Notes: generated from the letters alone by a model not told the origin. A DNA stretch of 64,000 bases from Tetmemena sp. SeJ-2015 (GCA_027382625.1 JAJKFJ010021114.1:62001-126000), one strand, 5' to 3'; shown: positions 13,355 through 26,266, counted from the stretch's first letter. Program-made: numbers and translations.

Positions 13355-14491
13355 TCATTAAGCTTTTCTTAATATCGAGCTTCTTAGATTCCTATTTGTA
13401 GCTTAGTTTATAATTGATTTTACAATTTGAAGAAAGTCAGTAAGTTTTTTAAATAGTATCCTTCCCTCATTTTAGCTCTTCTTATTTTCGTAAATGGGAT
13501 TGAATACGAGGCTGACTGAGGGCTGATCATAAATCATTATATCTAGAGTAGCTGCGTTTCTAATCCAGACATACATAGATATTCTACACTAAAAGACATA
13601 AGAAATTAAGATATTTACAATTGCATCAGCAATCAACATAGGTTTCAATAGTGCTCTAACTAAAAAAAGTTATGAATATATCTCCATGATTCTCAAAAGT
13701 AATTTACATATTCTGCAAGGAGCGAATTCCTGAAGATAATCGTAATCCCTGAGAACTATCTAGTCATCAATTTAGGGCTTTGACCATGTTTTCTTTTGTA
13801 ACGTACCAGTTGAATATAGTCCTCTAACCTATAATTGAAGTTTATTTCTTCACTGAAGATCGCAATAAATAATCTAGTTGAATTGAACTCTTACGGTCGT
13901 TATATTAGTAGTTCTATCTTAGAGCAATATATGCAATGGGGAATGAGTAACTCTCCAAATATATTTATTCTTTATTTTTATAAATAGAAGTGATCTATGT
14001 CGTATGCTTTCTAAAGTATCTTAGTTATCTTGAGTTGGCTTACAATTAAATTGAAGTAAGCGAGTCTGAGACTATCAGTGGCGATTGCTTAGTTTAGATA
14101 AGGAATATTGTTAACTTTATTGAATCTAGAAAAAATGTCTTCTTCAACTACTGGGTCATTTCTAATATGGGATAAGTCAATAGAATTGCATACATGTCAT
14201 AAGAGTTTGGATTATTCATCCATAGTAGGTCAAATACATCACTCTTTGATTAAGTTGCGTGCTCTTCTCTCCACTCATTTAAACAAATTTATTTTAATTA
14301 AAAATGCTTCTTAAATTAAAAAGAAAGAGTAATTTAAATTTTCTACAGTACTTGACGTAAGAAAGATTTATTTTAAGAATGAGGGAGATGTTTTTACTTT
14401 TAGACTAGACAACTTTGTGAATGAGATCTTTGGGATGAGAAATGATCTTGATTGAGTGTCTTTTGATGTGGGCTGGCGGAGTTTATTGCAT
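13355..14491 (-). CDS. unrecognised minus-strand gene with introns
   Basis: ATG at 14491 begins MQQTPPAHIKRHSIK. Coding then proceeds through segments joined by likely introns, including a well-formed stretch (residues like DSLRLAYFNLIVSQLKITK and RLEDYIQLVRYKRKHGQSPK) coded at about 14100-13710. The last part begins KPMLIADAIVNILISYVF and ends at TGA 13355-13357. Two junctions (near 14200 and 13690) could not be phased with certainty. No domain recognised. Confidence 0.45.
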
Positions 14492-15125
14492 TAGATGTTT
14501 ATTAAAATTTAATTCATCTTTATCTAAATATACTTGATTATTTAGGGAAATATTTCACTCAAAAATTAATTAAATGTAGAAAATTATCAAAATTATTTTA
14601 ACCAAAAATTTAGTTTTATTTTATTAAATTTGAGGTAATATTTTTGGAAAAACAATTTTAAAATAAGCTTACGGAGAGTATAGGAAGATTTAATTGTAAT
14701 TATTTATTGTAAAAATACAAAAAAGGATAGCATCACCCTCAATATAGCCTTATTATTCACAAAATCACTCAATTAATTATTCTTCTTATAGCATATTTTA
14801 TTTAGTTAATAAAACCATAAACAGAGCGAGATAGGCATTGTTATTGTAGAATCACATATAATTCTCTTATAATTACTACATAAATTATACTATATAAATT
14901 TAAATAAATATTTTATCATTTTCATATATAAAATAAATAAAATGCAGATACATGCCCTTAAAATTAAGGGAAATAATTTTTATTCAAGAGATTTAAAATA
15001 ATCTGTTTTTAAATAATTACGATATTCACCACAACCTAAGATTAATAAAGCCAAAAAATCTCATTAAACAACTTAATTATAAACAGTAGTGTATATTTTA
15101 ATACAACTAAAATATAAAAGAAATA
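14492..15125. other. very AT-rich spacer
   Basis: More than 600 bp of extremely AT-rich DNA with poly-A/T tracts between divergent coding regions. I see no gene, structured RNA or inverted repeat in it. Confidence 0.45.
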
Positions 15126-16600
15126 ATGGAAAACACGACCCTTTCTGCAAACACATCAGAAAATGTAAATTTGACACCGATTAACTTACCATCCACTTAG
15201 TCCAACTCAGCTCATCAAAGTAGTTTATTATTATTTTAAGTCGCAAATCTTCTTATTTAACGCAATAAAAATAAATTTCACCACCAGCTCCCGGCTATAA
15301 GCTAATAAAGGTATCCCCTACAACAAATGAAAACTCAGAAACCACACAAAAAATCAATATGATGGAAAATTCAACAGGATTACTAAGCGCTTTCAAGGCT
15401 TAAAATAAAAATATTATCTTAAGAATTTTTCCATAAGAGGAGAGAAAAAAGTATTTAAAAATAAAATAACCAAATAAAATTTAGATTATTAGAACAAATC
15501 TGAAATTTATAAGGCTGGTCGATATAATTTTTAAGAAATGAGTCATCACACATGTTTATCAGTCTAGTAAAATCTGGTATTTTATTATTCTTCCTATTTT
15601 ATTATATTCATATCCAAAATTAAAATACACGACTATTTTTGGATTGAGGAGCTTCTTTGCTTTCAATAACTTCATTTACTTTCTGTCTATAAGGTATTTT
15701 ATTTTTAGTTTAACAAATCAGTATGCCTTAGAAACATACGTACTTTAATTTAGAATATACAAGGCCAGATAATTTAATGATGTTTCTAGATAAGTTTTGA
15801 TTATATACTAGTTTATAATTTATGTTATAATACATAAAAATAATTTATTTTAATTTTAAAGGGTTCAAAGTCAGCCTCTCCTTTAAAGAAGAAAGTACTT
15901 CTATCACCAACTAAGCAAATAAACTGAAATAAACTTTTGCATCATTTAAGTTGCTATAAATTTAGTTTAGTAGTAATTAATAACAATCTAAAGACGAAGC
16001 AGCAGGAGATTACTCCTTATTAATAAATCATAAAGTATTTTTTTAATATAAGTTTCCTCTTTTATAGTACTGCAAAAATGGGGAGACCTACAACTAAAAG
16101 CTATCAAAAGGGCTATCCTATATTCATTAAATGTTTGTTTTAGGCTTTAGTAATCTCGAATTTCAGATCAAGTCTTAAATTTATTACTTAGATTATTATG
16201 AATAGTGTTAAATGTAAATAATGGGTTGACTATAAATGAAGCAGGGAATCTTGTTCCTTCTTCTTCTATGGTTAGACAAACCAGCAATAAATTATCGATT
16301 ATAAATAATCCCTCTACCTTCAGACCACTGACTTCTTTTAATTATTTACTTGCAGTTTGAATAAGCGGAGACAATCGATATTACCATAATTCTTTCAATA
16401 GTAACTTTAACTCTATTTTTAGATATATTTGACGAAGCGATAGATCCCCCCATGAGTGAAAGTAGTTACAACTCTCTATCAGATTATGTACAATCAGTAT
16501 AATGGTTTATTTAGATCTGGCCACACATCTTAAAAAGACTCTGGCCAAGCACAATAGCAGGAGAACGCAAAACTATTCAATCAAATTAATTGTTAGTGTA
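15126..16600 (+). CDS. IES-interrupted gene, possible membrane segment
   Basis: ATG at 15126 (MENTTLSANTSENVNL). Coding-like pieces follow, separated by AT-rich DNA: a Pro/Thr segment (PPAPGYKLIKVSPTTNE) at about 15284-15530; a hydrophobic segment (PILLYSYPKLKYTTIFGLRS) near 15590-15710; a basic Ser/Lys piece (GSKSASPLKKKVLLSPTKQI) near 15860-15925; and a last piece (SESSYNSLSDYVQSVQWFIQ) near 16455-16590. The junctions are not resolved; the frame is permissive because only TGA stops. It may be a separate gene or the start of the phosphatase locus downstream. Confidence 0.35.
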
Positions 16601-16632
16601 ATAAATTAATGTGAATATAGTTTAATCATTGA

Positions 16633-19600
16633 ATGGGGAGCATCAAAGAGCAGATTGAACTGGAAGATCAAAGCAATAAATCTCCCCTCCTTAATAAGGA
16701 TGATGACAGCGATAGCTCCTCTGACTCTTCCTCCTCTGAGAGCCAAGAGTCTATCTCTTGTTTATCTTCTGGAAGCGGCAGGTGCAAATTCCTAGATTAT
16801 AATTTACCTTAAGCAATTAAATACTTTACAGATTCGTCTTAGAACAACTCTAAGGGAAAAAGTGAAATGAGTAAGTCCAAGAGCATGAACTTGTCAGGCA
16901 GAATCATGGATAAAATCAATCTTAATCTTGGTTCAAACCCTAGCAAGAGAGTGCATTTAGAAATCAATTATATTCACCACTTATTTTTCAACTTAGTTTA
17001 TTGATACTTAAATTATTATAAGAATTTGAGTTTGATTTTTAGTAAATATATTTTGTAGTATGAATGATAATTTGAATTGCTCCATATAGTGCTAGCAGCT
17101 GTGTCGGCTGAACCACTAATTGAATCAATAGCTCTCCCTGCCAGGAATTAATAGGAAAGATCTACCTTCTCCAGACTCTTTAGACTCCCCAGGACTGTTG
17201 AGCGTTTTCGATGCGAGAGAATTCTTACAAAAATATATTATTATTGAATGTTGTTGTAAACAGGGAAACTGCGCAGAGGAAGCTCAGAGAATATTTCTGA
17301 GTTCAAGAAGTCTAAAAATAGAGTTATAAGGAGAGGACGACACATCTCTCATTTAGCATTTCACAGACAACTCAGAAAGTAACTACTCCCACATCAAGCA
17401 GAGGGAGGATCCTTCTTTATTCTTTATATAAATATTCTATAAATTATTCACTTTATTAATCATTAATCCATTTAATTTGAATTAAAAAATAAATAAATTA
17501 TTCAAGCTTGATAGAACAATCTCACTAAGAAAAGCAAAGATGCCTTCAAAATTAAAGCAAAGCACACCTATTACCAAATTATAATTATGCTGCAAATTAC
17601 TACTCTATCATTAATAACACCATATTTAAATAAATAATTAATTTATAAATAAATCTTTGTATGTTTTCATATTTATTTTCTATAATTGAATAGCTGGTAA
17701 GTGAAGTAGAGCAGAATAAGAAGATAAGCACTAATGTGGAGGAGCTTCACAACGACATCACGCCTAAGTCTAAACTTAGCTTGGATATTTCGCAAATAGT
17801 TTAAGTTTCTCAGAAGAAGGAAAAATATAATATTATCCATTTATTTGAAGGAAAAGAGACAAGTCAACAAAAGCAACATAGTTGAGAGTGAAAGACTCTA
17901 TTAAACTATAAATTATTATGATATTTTGATATAGGAATAAATCATAAGTATAGCAAGATCTATGTGCTTCAGATATTAGGAAGGACGTCAATCAGTACAA
18001 TTTCGGACCTGCAAAATAATAATAATATCTTTCTAAACATTAATTCATATATATTTATCAAATAAAGTATTGAGTATTTTAGTATGCAAGTCCACTTTCA
18101 AGCACTTCTAGATTCGGACATCAATTTCATGCTAATTTCTAGAGCTAGAGGAGATTACTTATAATATATGTTGATATATAGAAACACCCAAGACAGAAAA
18201 GCATTCTCCGTTTCTATAAGAGATGATCAATGTAAATCTTAATTTTTGAGTGATACCTATCGCAAAAACAATCAGAGCGACACAGGTAGAACGAGCTCCA
18301 TGATGCCTGCAATTAGGACTGCCAAGCACAAATCATTTGTAGTGGACCAGCTATCATTTGTGTCAGGTCACTTGTCCAGCGACTCTAATAAATTTAATTA
18401 AATGGAACTCAGGAGAAACAGAAGACACCCACTCAAAAGAAGTAAGTAATTCCCATCCCATATTTATTCAAATAGCATCATTTTTAAATATCATTATTTA
18501 TTTTTGGAGATGTTTTTGAATCATTAAAGTTCTTCTAATCTTTTAAATATACATTTACTATAAATGAGAATATAGGAATATTTATTTTCGTAAATCTTTT
18601 TGCTGATCATTGGATAACACTTTAATATAGAGACATCGTACAATACGATTCATTAAGAAATAGTTATATCTCAAGTGTATAATATGGATTCATGAGCTGA
18701 GGCAAGAGCACAAAGAGTTCTTCATGAGAGGAGTCGATTTGGGTTCCCCAATTCCCGCAAACGAAATCATTATGTCTTTTCAGAAGCAACAGCAGCAGCG
18801 AAGGTCATCAGTCAGGAACAGCTAAACTATAAAGCTAGCACTAAATGCAGCTGGCTCTTTGAATAATAACTCAGTGGTGTGTGGGGCCTCCAGTCCTGCT
18901 ATAGCTTCTAATCGGTCTCCTAAGGTGTAGAGTCCTCAGAGCAGCAGACAGCAAATCTTCCACTTCAAGAAACCATCAGAGTCCTCTCTCCCACCAGAAT
19001 GGCTCACAGACTGCGAAAACCCCCTCACTTGCTCAGAGTACAAAGACTAATCTAATAATTTAACATACTTATGTATAGAAGTAGACTTAACACTTCACAT
19101 CTTCCATTCTATCAATCAAATAAAGAAGATTAGAGACATACCAGATGTTGAGGATGACCAATTTATCGATTTCAAGTTCACAAAGCAATTACTATATTGA
19201 GTGAGAGTTATACAAAATTTTAAAGCCTAATTGCAAGAAGCTTATAATATTTGATTTGGACGAAACTCAAATTATTATTTTGAATTAACTCTAATCCATG
19301 TACTCAGACAAAAGGAAGATTTCTACTGTGATGACGATGAAGACGATGATGAAATCTCTTATTCTTCATATCAGTATCTTATATTTATAAATGGAGGAAG
19401 AGGATTTAAATGGAGATAGTGAGGAGGAGGACGAGTCTATAAGTTCCATGAACAAATCTCACATCCACAACTAACCTGAAGCAGTTGACTATGCTATGGG
19501 GAACCAAAAGGAATATATCTCTAGCGAGGGGTCACTTAATGAAGCCAAATCTATCTAACTATTCTAGGATGCAAAACCCATTTCTTCCCAAAATATTACT

Positions 19601-21950
19601 CATATCAAATTTAAAAATAAAGATGATCATTTATTTCTCAGGAAAAATTTTTGCAAAATTCAATAAAGGAAACCATTAACTTTAAACTATGGGATAAAGT
19701 TTTCCAAATAGATTGAGTTTTAACCTTAAGATAAAAATATCCTTAATTGTTTATATTAAGAGGATAATATAATTGATCAAGATGAATAATAATAATAACA
19801 ACAGCAGAGTCAGGCTCTCTATGACATCTATTGCATTTATGATTATAATTTGTGATTATCTATGGGTTTAAGAGTTTCGAGCCTGAAATATGGCTAGATA
19901 TATTGGACGTCTAAACTGGAGAGACAGCCAAGGCAGGTTTCTCAATAAGGCCTTATGCACTAGAGTGTTTGAAGTATGCTAATGAGAATTATGAGGTGGC
20001 GATCTTCACAGCAGGAAATTAGTGGTTCGCGGATCCTATCATTGATTATCTTGATCCTACAGGAGAACTCATCCAACACAGATTTTTTAGAGACCACACC
20101 ACTTACGTAGAAGAGCAAGGCTTTTATGTCAAAGACTTAAGAATACTTAGAGGCATCGACATCAAAGACATCCTCATTCAATTAATCACTTCTTATAATC
20201 TCGCATATACCTTCGATTTCAGTTTAATTTTAGATTGTAGATAACTACGTTTACTCGTTTGCATTCCAGTTGGAGAACGGAATTCCGATAGTGCCATTTT
20301 ATGGAGACAAGAGCGACAAAGAAATGATAAAGCTGATACGCTACCTCAAACACATTCACAAGCAGGAAGATATCAGGAACTACAATAATAACGTGTTCTA
20401 ATTCACGTATTCAATACTTGCATACTCTTATTCTTTAATTAAAGAGGATCCTAGGGTCTAAAATAGAGACTTTCATTCAGTACTACTTATAGTTTAGGCA
20501 TTAATTTAAAGAGAATATAGATACTCTTTGGATAAGATTACTGAGGACGATTCTGACGAGGAAGATATAGAGGAGGAAGAAGAGATGGACTAAGTCAATC
20601 CAGATCTGTGCGGCAGCCAAGGATTCAACCTAGTCTTTGAGGAGCGGAAAGCAGGAGAGTCTGGCTTTGGCGGAGGCCTTAGCCGACAATCATCCTTTAG
20701 ATCTCATTATAATTTAGATTAACAATCGCTATAATAGGTATTGTAAACTAAATATGAGGTAAATGTAAAATGTATAAAAATAGAACTTTTTTAGAAGATT
20801 TTTATTGTTGTTATTTCCTTGGAATAAATGACTTTTTAACACTTTAAAATTACTTTTATCTTAGTTTTATGGGGATGTTTCTCTCATGAATAAAAGTTTA
20901 TATTATGAAATTTTAAGTTAGATCAGAGTTCATCTCTGAGCAGCCTACTCAGAGAAACTAATACTCGGATGAGTTGATCAACTTTCCCAATCCAAGACAA
21001 GAATTAGAAGATGCTAAAATAATGGGGAGAGTGGAAAACTCCATGTGGAGAAGACACTCTCAGTAAAATCAGTCAAGCCATGCAATTGAAGTCATAATCG
21101 ATAGCTCCTCAACTCAGCACCTCCCTCCCATAGTCATTATCTAATAGTCTAGTGAACCTGATGAGCTTATATTTATTGAGTAGGAGTAAACTCAGTTTAC
21201 TACTGACATGAGGCAACACAGCTCTTAGTTTAGATCACTCAGAATATTATATTTGTAATAGGTCAAAGGCAGACTATGATTTCGAGTGGAAGGACTAGCA
21301 TGGAAGAAGACTCAGACAATAAAACTCTAAGAGGAGAGAGCGGAGGCACTCCTGAGAACATTATCTCCAACTTCTGTGAGTCTTGTGGCAACTACAAGAC
21401 ACCTGAGTATAAGCAATAGCCAAATCTCACTACATCAATTATAATAACTAACACTAAAATGATGAATATTTTCATCGTAGAACCTTTTGACTACTGCTAA
21501 CCCCAACTCAAACTTCTTAACTTCGCAAGTTTAATCTAGAAGACTCCCCCACCACAAAGTGCTTAATTAGCAAAGGAGCTTCAACCACTCTTTAGAGCCA
21601 CCCCAGTCAAATACTGACGAGAAGTCAAATCTACCCACAAACTATTATCCTCATTTTTAAACTTACTCTCTCCAAATATTAACGTAAACAACAGGATTCT
21701 AAACAAAAGATCTTCAACTGCTACTAAAAACCTAAGGTCTCCTAGAGTTTTATTAATTTAATTAAGAGGAAATCAATTGTCTGTGAAGCCTGGCTATTTA
21801 GGCGCATAAAAGAAGGTTATTGACGACTGTCCTCTCTATATTAAACCTCCTTAAAGGAATAGGAAAAATGTGCCAAAAAAATAGTCAGACACCTAATTGC
21901 TCTCTAACTATAACTCCTACTCACAATTATTTTAATAAATGCTATATTTT
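16633..21950 (+). CDS. FCP1/SCP-type (NLI-interacting factor-like) phosphatase, IES-rich
   Basis: ATG at 16633 begins an acidic Ser-rich N-terminus (DDDSDSSSDSSSSESQES). The HAD-family catalytic start KKLIIFDLDET is coded at about 19225-19267; after removal of a 23-bp IES it continues LIHVLRQKEDF. The FCP1 homology domain resumes at about 19930-20400: FSIRPYALECLKYANENYE, VAIFTAGNQWFADPI, FFRDHT, YVKDLRILRGIDIKD, then (after a 58-bp IES) LIVDNYVYSFAFQLENGIPI. Both Asp of the DxD motif are present. These enzymes dephosphorylate Ser/Thr, classically on the RNA polymerase II CTD. An acidic run (EEDIEEEEEMDQ) and a long low-complexity C-terminus follow to about 21950. Several further AT-rich interruptions (17450-17690, 18440-18620, 20750-20920) are probable IESs whose pointers I did not fix. 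More than one gene could be present. Confidence 0.75.
19264..19286 (+). other. 23-bp IES inside the phosphatase catalytic motif, pointer AACT
   Basis: AACT occurs at 19264-19267 and 19287-19290. Removing 23 bp changes the read-through DLDETQIII into DLDETLIHVLRQKED, the canonical FCP1/NIF motif. Without removal the frame is wrong, so this small insert has to be eliminated at the DNA or RNA level; it has no GT...AG ends. Confidence 0.85.
20176..20233 (+). other. 58-bp IES in the phosphatase domain, pointer ATT
   Basis: ATT at 20176-20178 and 20234-20236 flanks AT-rich DNA. Excision joins ...IDIKDILI directly to VDNYVYSFAFQ, the conserved 'IVDN' element of FCP1 phosphatases, in frame. Confidence 0.8.
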
Positions 21951-22209
21951 ACAGACGTTTATCATTATAAAATAATTTATAATAAATTGAAATAATAAAT
22001 ATATATTAAAAATTAAGAATCAGATGCTTTTGATAAAATTGGAGATTTCGTGTTTGCTTTATTTTAAAGAATTTCAATTTGATAATATAGCTATTGTTTT
22101 TTAAATCTTCATTTTTTTATTTGCAAGAGTCTTTGTTTTGTTTAATTAGGACAAGGAGATCTATAAAAGCTTCTGACTTAAGGTGTTGATATCATCATAA
22201 ACTATTTGT

Positions 22210-22700
22210 GAATTATTATTGTAATTTAATCAGTTGGGAGCCATTATTAGCAAAAGAGTAAAACCCACCCCTTTAAGAAAGACATCGAGCAAGACTTGCA
22301 GAAATTCAAATAGGTTTACGATAAACTGTTTGAAAAAGGCCATCTTGAGAAATATCTTACCAAACCTCCTCCTACCACTACTGTTGTTGACAAACTCATC
22401 AAAAACAATACAACTAAGCGAGCAGGGAGGAAGGACTAAATTGATAAACTTGATTTGAAAAATAATAATGCAACTCATATTTTAATATCAATATATATAT
22501 AATTTACTCATAGCCGGTATCACTCTTTAAGACATTGAACTTCATGAGATAATGTTTTAACTTGAGTTTGAAAGATTAGGCATTACCTATTATCAGAGGT
22601 AACTGTAATAACATTTATATATCAAATAAATAAGCTGCTCATACCAAATTAATTAGAGCTACTGCTCTTTATAATAATCAATATATTTACACATTTTCAG
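22210..22700 (+). CDS. orphan C-terminal coding fragment
   Basis: In one plus frame about 22250-22460 encodes a charged helical segment (HPFKKDIEQDLQKFKQVYDK, then a Pro/Thr run and KNNTTKRAGRKDQIDK). A second piece (ITLQDIELHEIMFQLEFERL) follows near 22520-22590. The composition is coding-like, but no start is present and both sides are AT-rich. It may be one or two MDSs of a gene whose other MDSs lie elsewhere. Reading in other frames gives only shadow ORFs. The 21950-22210 interval holds no recognisable feature. Confidence 0.4.
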
Positions 22701-22854
22701 AAACTTAGTTTATTTGCTACACTTTTTTCACAAAATCAACTATGCAAAGTCTATGAATATGTATTTCCTTGATCAATAAGACCATAGAAAGAATAGAAGA
22801 GAGAGAAAAGATTAATAAGAATAAGTGCTTTGCAATTATAATTTGAAATATAAA

Positions 22855-23850
22855 ATGAGAGCGAATACTGACGGATAAGAGCTGGAGGGAAACATTAACT
22901 TGGGAGGCGATACTGAGACTGCCCAACAGCCTACAACTAAAGGAGGCAGATAGCCTCAGAAGGGGGCACAACCTGAGAGACGATTCGTTGTTCCTCCTGA
23001 GTTCAGGAACTTATTTCATTCTAATATTTCAATGAATTTTATATAGTTTACTTATTCAAGTAATAAACACTCTGGATGAACCAGTTTGTGAGACTATCGT
23101 AAGTTGCTTTGCGAAATTCTTGCAAGGAAAAAACTTTAGAAACTAAGTCAAACTCCTTATTATAGAAAAGAGATTTGGCAAAAATTTGGTACAAGCTGAG
23201 AGTAGTTATTAACCCTATTACTCCATTCCTATCAGATGATAAAAGAAAGGAAATAAGAAATTGTAAGTCCTCTTATTATTGTTCTGATAATTATTTGTAG
23301 GGGATTTGTGGGGACCTTTCATTTTCTGTTTGATGTTGGCAGTGTAAGTTTCTGATGAGAGCCTAAATTATTAATAGAACCCTGAGTTCTGCAACTAACG
23401 CAGATGACAAGACTTTGCTTTTTGAAATCGTGTTCATCATCGTGTGGGTAGGCGCAGGTGTTATTTCAGTGAATGGGCAACTACTAGGTGGAAAAATGTA
23501 ATCTTAGTCTTTCAATAATTGCTGTTAGTTCTTTCTTCTAAAGCGTTTGTCTGCTGGGATACTGTTTGTTCCCTCTAAATATAGCTGCACTGATTAACCT
23601 GGGAATAGGCTCAAGCATTAGCATTCTCATCAAGTTGGCTTATGTGGGACTTGCATTCGTGTGGTCTACTTATTGTAAGTGCATCTCTCTCTATCTCTCA
23701 TATTTTTGTTTGCACTGCTGTTTTCTAAACTAATTGATTGTAGCATCGGTTCACTTTATTAAGGAGATGGTCCCCGCAGATAGAAAAGCACTTGCTATGT
23801 ACCCAGTGTTCCTTTTCTACTTGTTCCTTTCTTGGTTCATCATTCTCTGA
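22855..23850 (+). CDS. YIPF6: YIP1-family membrane protein, YIPF6-like
   Basis: ATG at 22855 gives a Gln/Gly-rich cytosolic N-terminus. The conserved core follows: TLDEPVCETI, intron 23099-23165, KRDLAKIWYKLRVVINPITP, a second intron, then WDLWGPFIFCLMLA, which is diagnostic of YIPF6/YIP4. Downstream are the hydrophobic segments VGAGVISVNGQLLGGK, FPLNIAALINLGIGSSISIL and YPVFLFYLFLSWFIIL ending at TGA 23848-23850. At least five short introns with GT...AG ends give exact phase. Yip proteins act in ER-Golgi vesicle traffic with Rab GTPases. One extra frame change around 23010-23070, between the N-terminus and TLDEP, is probably an IES but its pointer is unresolved. Confidence 0.9.
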
Positions 23851-24041
23851 TCACTGTTCATAAACCACACCTCCTTAATTCTATAAGTTTATACTTTTAA
23901 CTTCTCCTTCTTACAAATATTTCACTTTAAATTTACCCCAACAATAGTCCACTTACTTGGCTGATGAAAGTAAATAAAATTGAATTTTAATGAAGGTAAT
24001 TTATATAAATATAAATTTATTTCTAAAGTGGAGTGAACAAA

Positions 24042-24965
24042 ATGACAACGAGCTCTTCAAAAACATTTTCCCTTGTCAAGTACGACACACCCATCCTCGT
24101 CTCCAAGGCCTTTGGAAAAACTAGACCTGGCGGCTATGGCTCTAGCAACTCTTCTGCCTCCACATCAGCTGGCTCTAACAGATCTAGAGACAACGCTAAT
24201 TCTATGAGAACCGAAGACTATACTTAAATTATATTTGAGAATAACAACTTATCTATAAGTAGTTAAGATTGGAGAATATTTGAACTCTATTTTGCCTCCG
24301 AGGGAGTATCAGGACGGTGGTTAACTGTGGGTTCAGTACGTCTCCCCCACTCCTGCCACAAGGATAGACGTTATAAATCTCCAAGATGAACTTGATAAAA
24401 AACTCCAAGAACGTCAAGCCAGAGAGACTGGAATATTTCAATCTATATGTGTTTGAATATGCCCAATAAGAGAAGAACTCTACTCGCAGGCGTTCGATGA
24501 GTTGATTAGACAAGTTACAATAAATTGTGCAGAGCGAGGCTTCCTGCTGGTAAGAGTCAGAGACGAAATCAAAATGACCATCCAGGCTTATCAAACGCTT
24601 TACGAATCCTCCATCGCCTATGGCATGAGAAAGGCCCTCCAAGCTGAACAACGAAAATCAGAAATGCTCATCAAGATTAACTATATAATGGAAAGAAGTA
24701 GTTATGAAGATATGATTAATTTGTTGTTAACTAACTGAATGACAACTGCGATGAGTTGGAGCAGGAGGTTGACGATTTAAAGAGAAGAATACAGCAATTG
24801 CTAAAGCAAGAAAAGAAGGAGAAGGAGTTGGGAGAGAGAAAGCACCAAGAGGACATCAAGATCATTAACGATGAAAACCTACTCCTAAAAACTTAACTCA
24901 AAACCATGCTCACCAATCCTTAAATTAATATTTCTAATTACTACTAATGCAATAAGTGTGTGTGA
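24042..24965 (+). CDS. DNALI1: axonemal inner-arm dynein light chain p28 (DNALI1)
   Basis: ATG at 24042. After removal of three IESs the protein reads SLVKYDTPILVSKAF..., NSILPPREYQDGGQLWVQYV, TPATRIDVINLQDELDKKLQ, RQARETGICPIREELYSQAF, DELIRQVTINCAERGFLLVR, VRDEIKMTIQAYQTLYESSI, then a coiled coil ending near TGA 24963-24965. This matches the p28/DNALI1 family over its whole length (about 270 residues). p28 is a light chain of single-headed inner dynein arms in motile cilia, fitting a ciliate. All three IES excisions are in frame and restore family-conserved residues, making this gene the cleanest proof that the window is germline DNA. Confidence 0.93.
24222..24246 (+). other. 25-bp IES in DNALI1, pointer ACTTA
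   Basis: ACTTA at 24222-24226 and 24247-24251. Excision puts ...RTEDYTYLQVVKIGEYL into the frame that continues NSILPPREY. Confidence 0.8.
24431..24454 (+). other. 24-bp IES in DNALI1, pointer GAATAT
   Basis: GAATAT at 24431-24436 and 24455-24460. The insert carries an in-frame TGA; excision yields RQARETGICPIREELYSQ, the conserved family sequence. Confidence 0.9.
24677..24726 (+). other. 50-bp IES in DNALI1, pointer TTAACTA
   Basis: TTAACTA at 24677-24683 and 24727-24733. Excision joins ...KSEMLIKINQ to LNDNCDELEQEVDDLKRR in frame, restoring the C-terminal coiled coil. Confidence 0.9.
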
Positions 24966-25272
24966 ATGTGAATCACTGAAGCTAATAAGAATATAAAGGA
25001 TGTGGGAGCAACTAATAAAGGCCAGAGTGTTCAAGCTATAAATATAAGTTAGTTATCTATAATCTTCAAATCATCCTCTTTTAATAAAGTGGCTTTATTT
25101 AACAAAAGTTGTCTTCTCTTTTTACTATAACTCCTCACAAGTCATATAATCTATATTGTATTTGAGTTTAAATCCTCTTAAATTTGAGTAAATAACTTGC
25201 TTTATGACTTCTTCCGTCGGACTAATAAAGTTTAGTTTGAAATAAAATATGAAAAATAAATAATAAACTGCA

Positions 25273-26127
25273 ATGAGTATGTGCAACAGAAAGTGCTCCA
25301 AATTTTATCAGTATGGAATAGTCTTGCTGTTATTGTCAGCTACTTGCTTAATTAGCTAAACCAGTGCTCGAGGAAAGACTTATGATGACCTTGACGAAAT
25401 ACTGAAGAAGGAGGGACTGAACTCCACAAAGACACATGTAGAGCACAAAGATGTTATAGACCAGGGCTCTCACATAGATCCTAATAAAGTCATCCACAAA
25501 CCTCCTCAACAAATAGCAGAGGAAAAGGCAGTAAATTAACCTTTATTACTATCTCTCATATTAGTAACGATGGGAGTTGTCATTCCCAAAGCTTATACAG
25601 CTTCTAGTCCTTCTGCGAGAAGCAGTAATACAAAGACTTACGAGAACAGAGCCAAGAAAAGCTCTGGTAGTGGGGCAAATGAAGACTCCTAACAGTCACT
25701 GCCGCTCAAATACTTGAGAATCCCAAAACGTGACAAAGATGCTCAGTTTTATTTCTTCCTGAGCACTCTTCTCCTACTGGTGACAACCATAACTATAATT
25801 GCAAGTTGTGGCTGTCTTTTTTACTTCCTTCTCAAGAACTTAGCATCCATGCAAGAGCGAATGATAGATCAGGACGCCTCAGATTTCGCTTAAGGGCCAA
25901 AGCAAGGAGCTTATGATAAATTGCTTGAAGATTATACTTTCAATTTGTATTTGTAGTCTAACAGTGGGTAGAACAACTTTTAGAGGTTTGAGGATGATGA
26001 AGAGATAAATCAGAGAGAAGAGGCCAAGCAAAATTAAAGACAAGACTAAGCGCAAAGATAGCAGAATTCTAACCTACCCAATCTACTAAATTAAAGAGCC
26101 AATCAAGTTCAAGAAAATAAACCTTGA
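25273..26127 (+). CDS. secretory/membrane protein with signal peptide and one TM segment
   Basis: ATG at 25273 begins with a signal-peptide-like region (YQYGIVLLLLSATCLISQTS). A hydrophilic lumenal part follows (about 25360-25720). There is an in-frame hydrophobic patch (LLLSLILVTMGVVIP, coded near 25540-25590) that could be an intron or IES remnant. A strong transmembrane helix (FFLSTLLLLVTTITIIASCG, coded about 25750-25820) is followed by a Gln/Asn/Glu-rich cytosolic tail ending at TGA 26125-26127. No family recognised. The 300 bp upstream (24966-25272) are AT-rich with no gene. Confidence 0.6.
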
Positions 26128-26266
26128 GTTTTAGAGATAGGGGATTGCTGAATTTACTTATAATGATTATCAATTTTCCAACAGTAATCAATACTTAAGA
26201 ATGACTTTTGAATATCAAGCCTTAACATTGGTTGAATACTTTCGACATTTCCATTATAACTATGTG

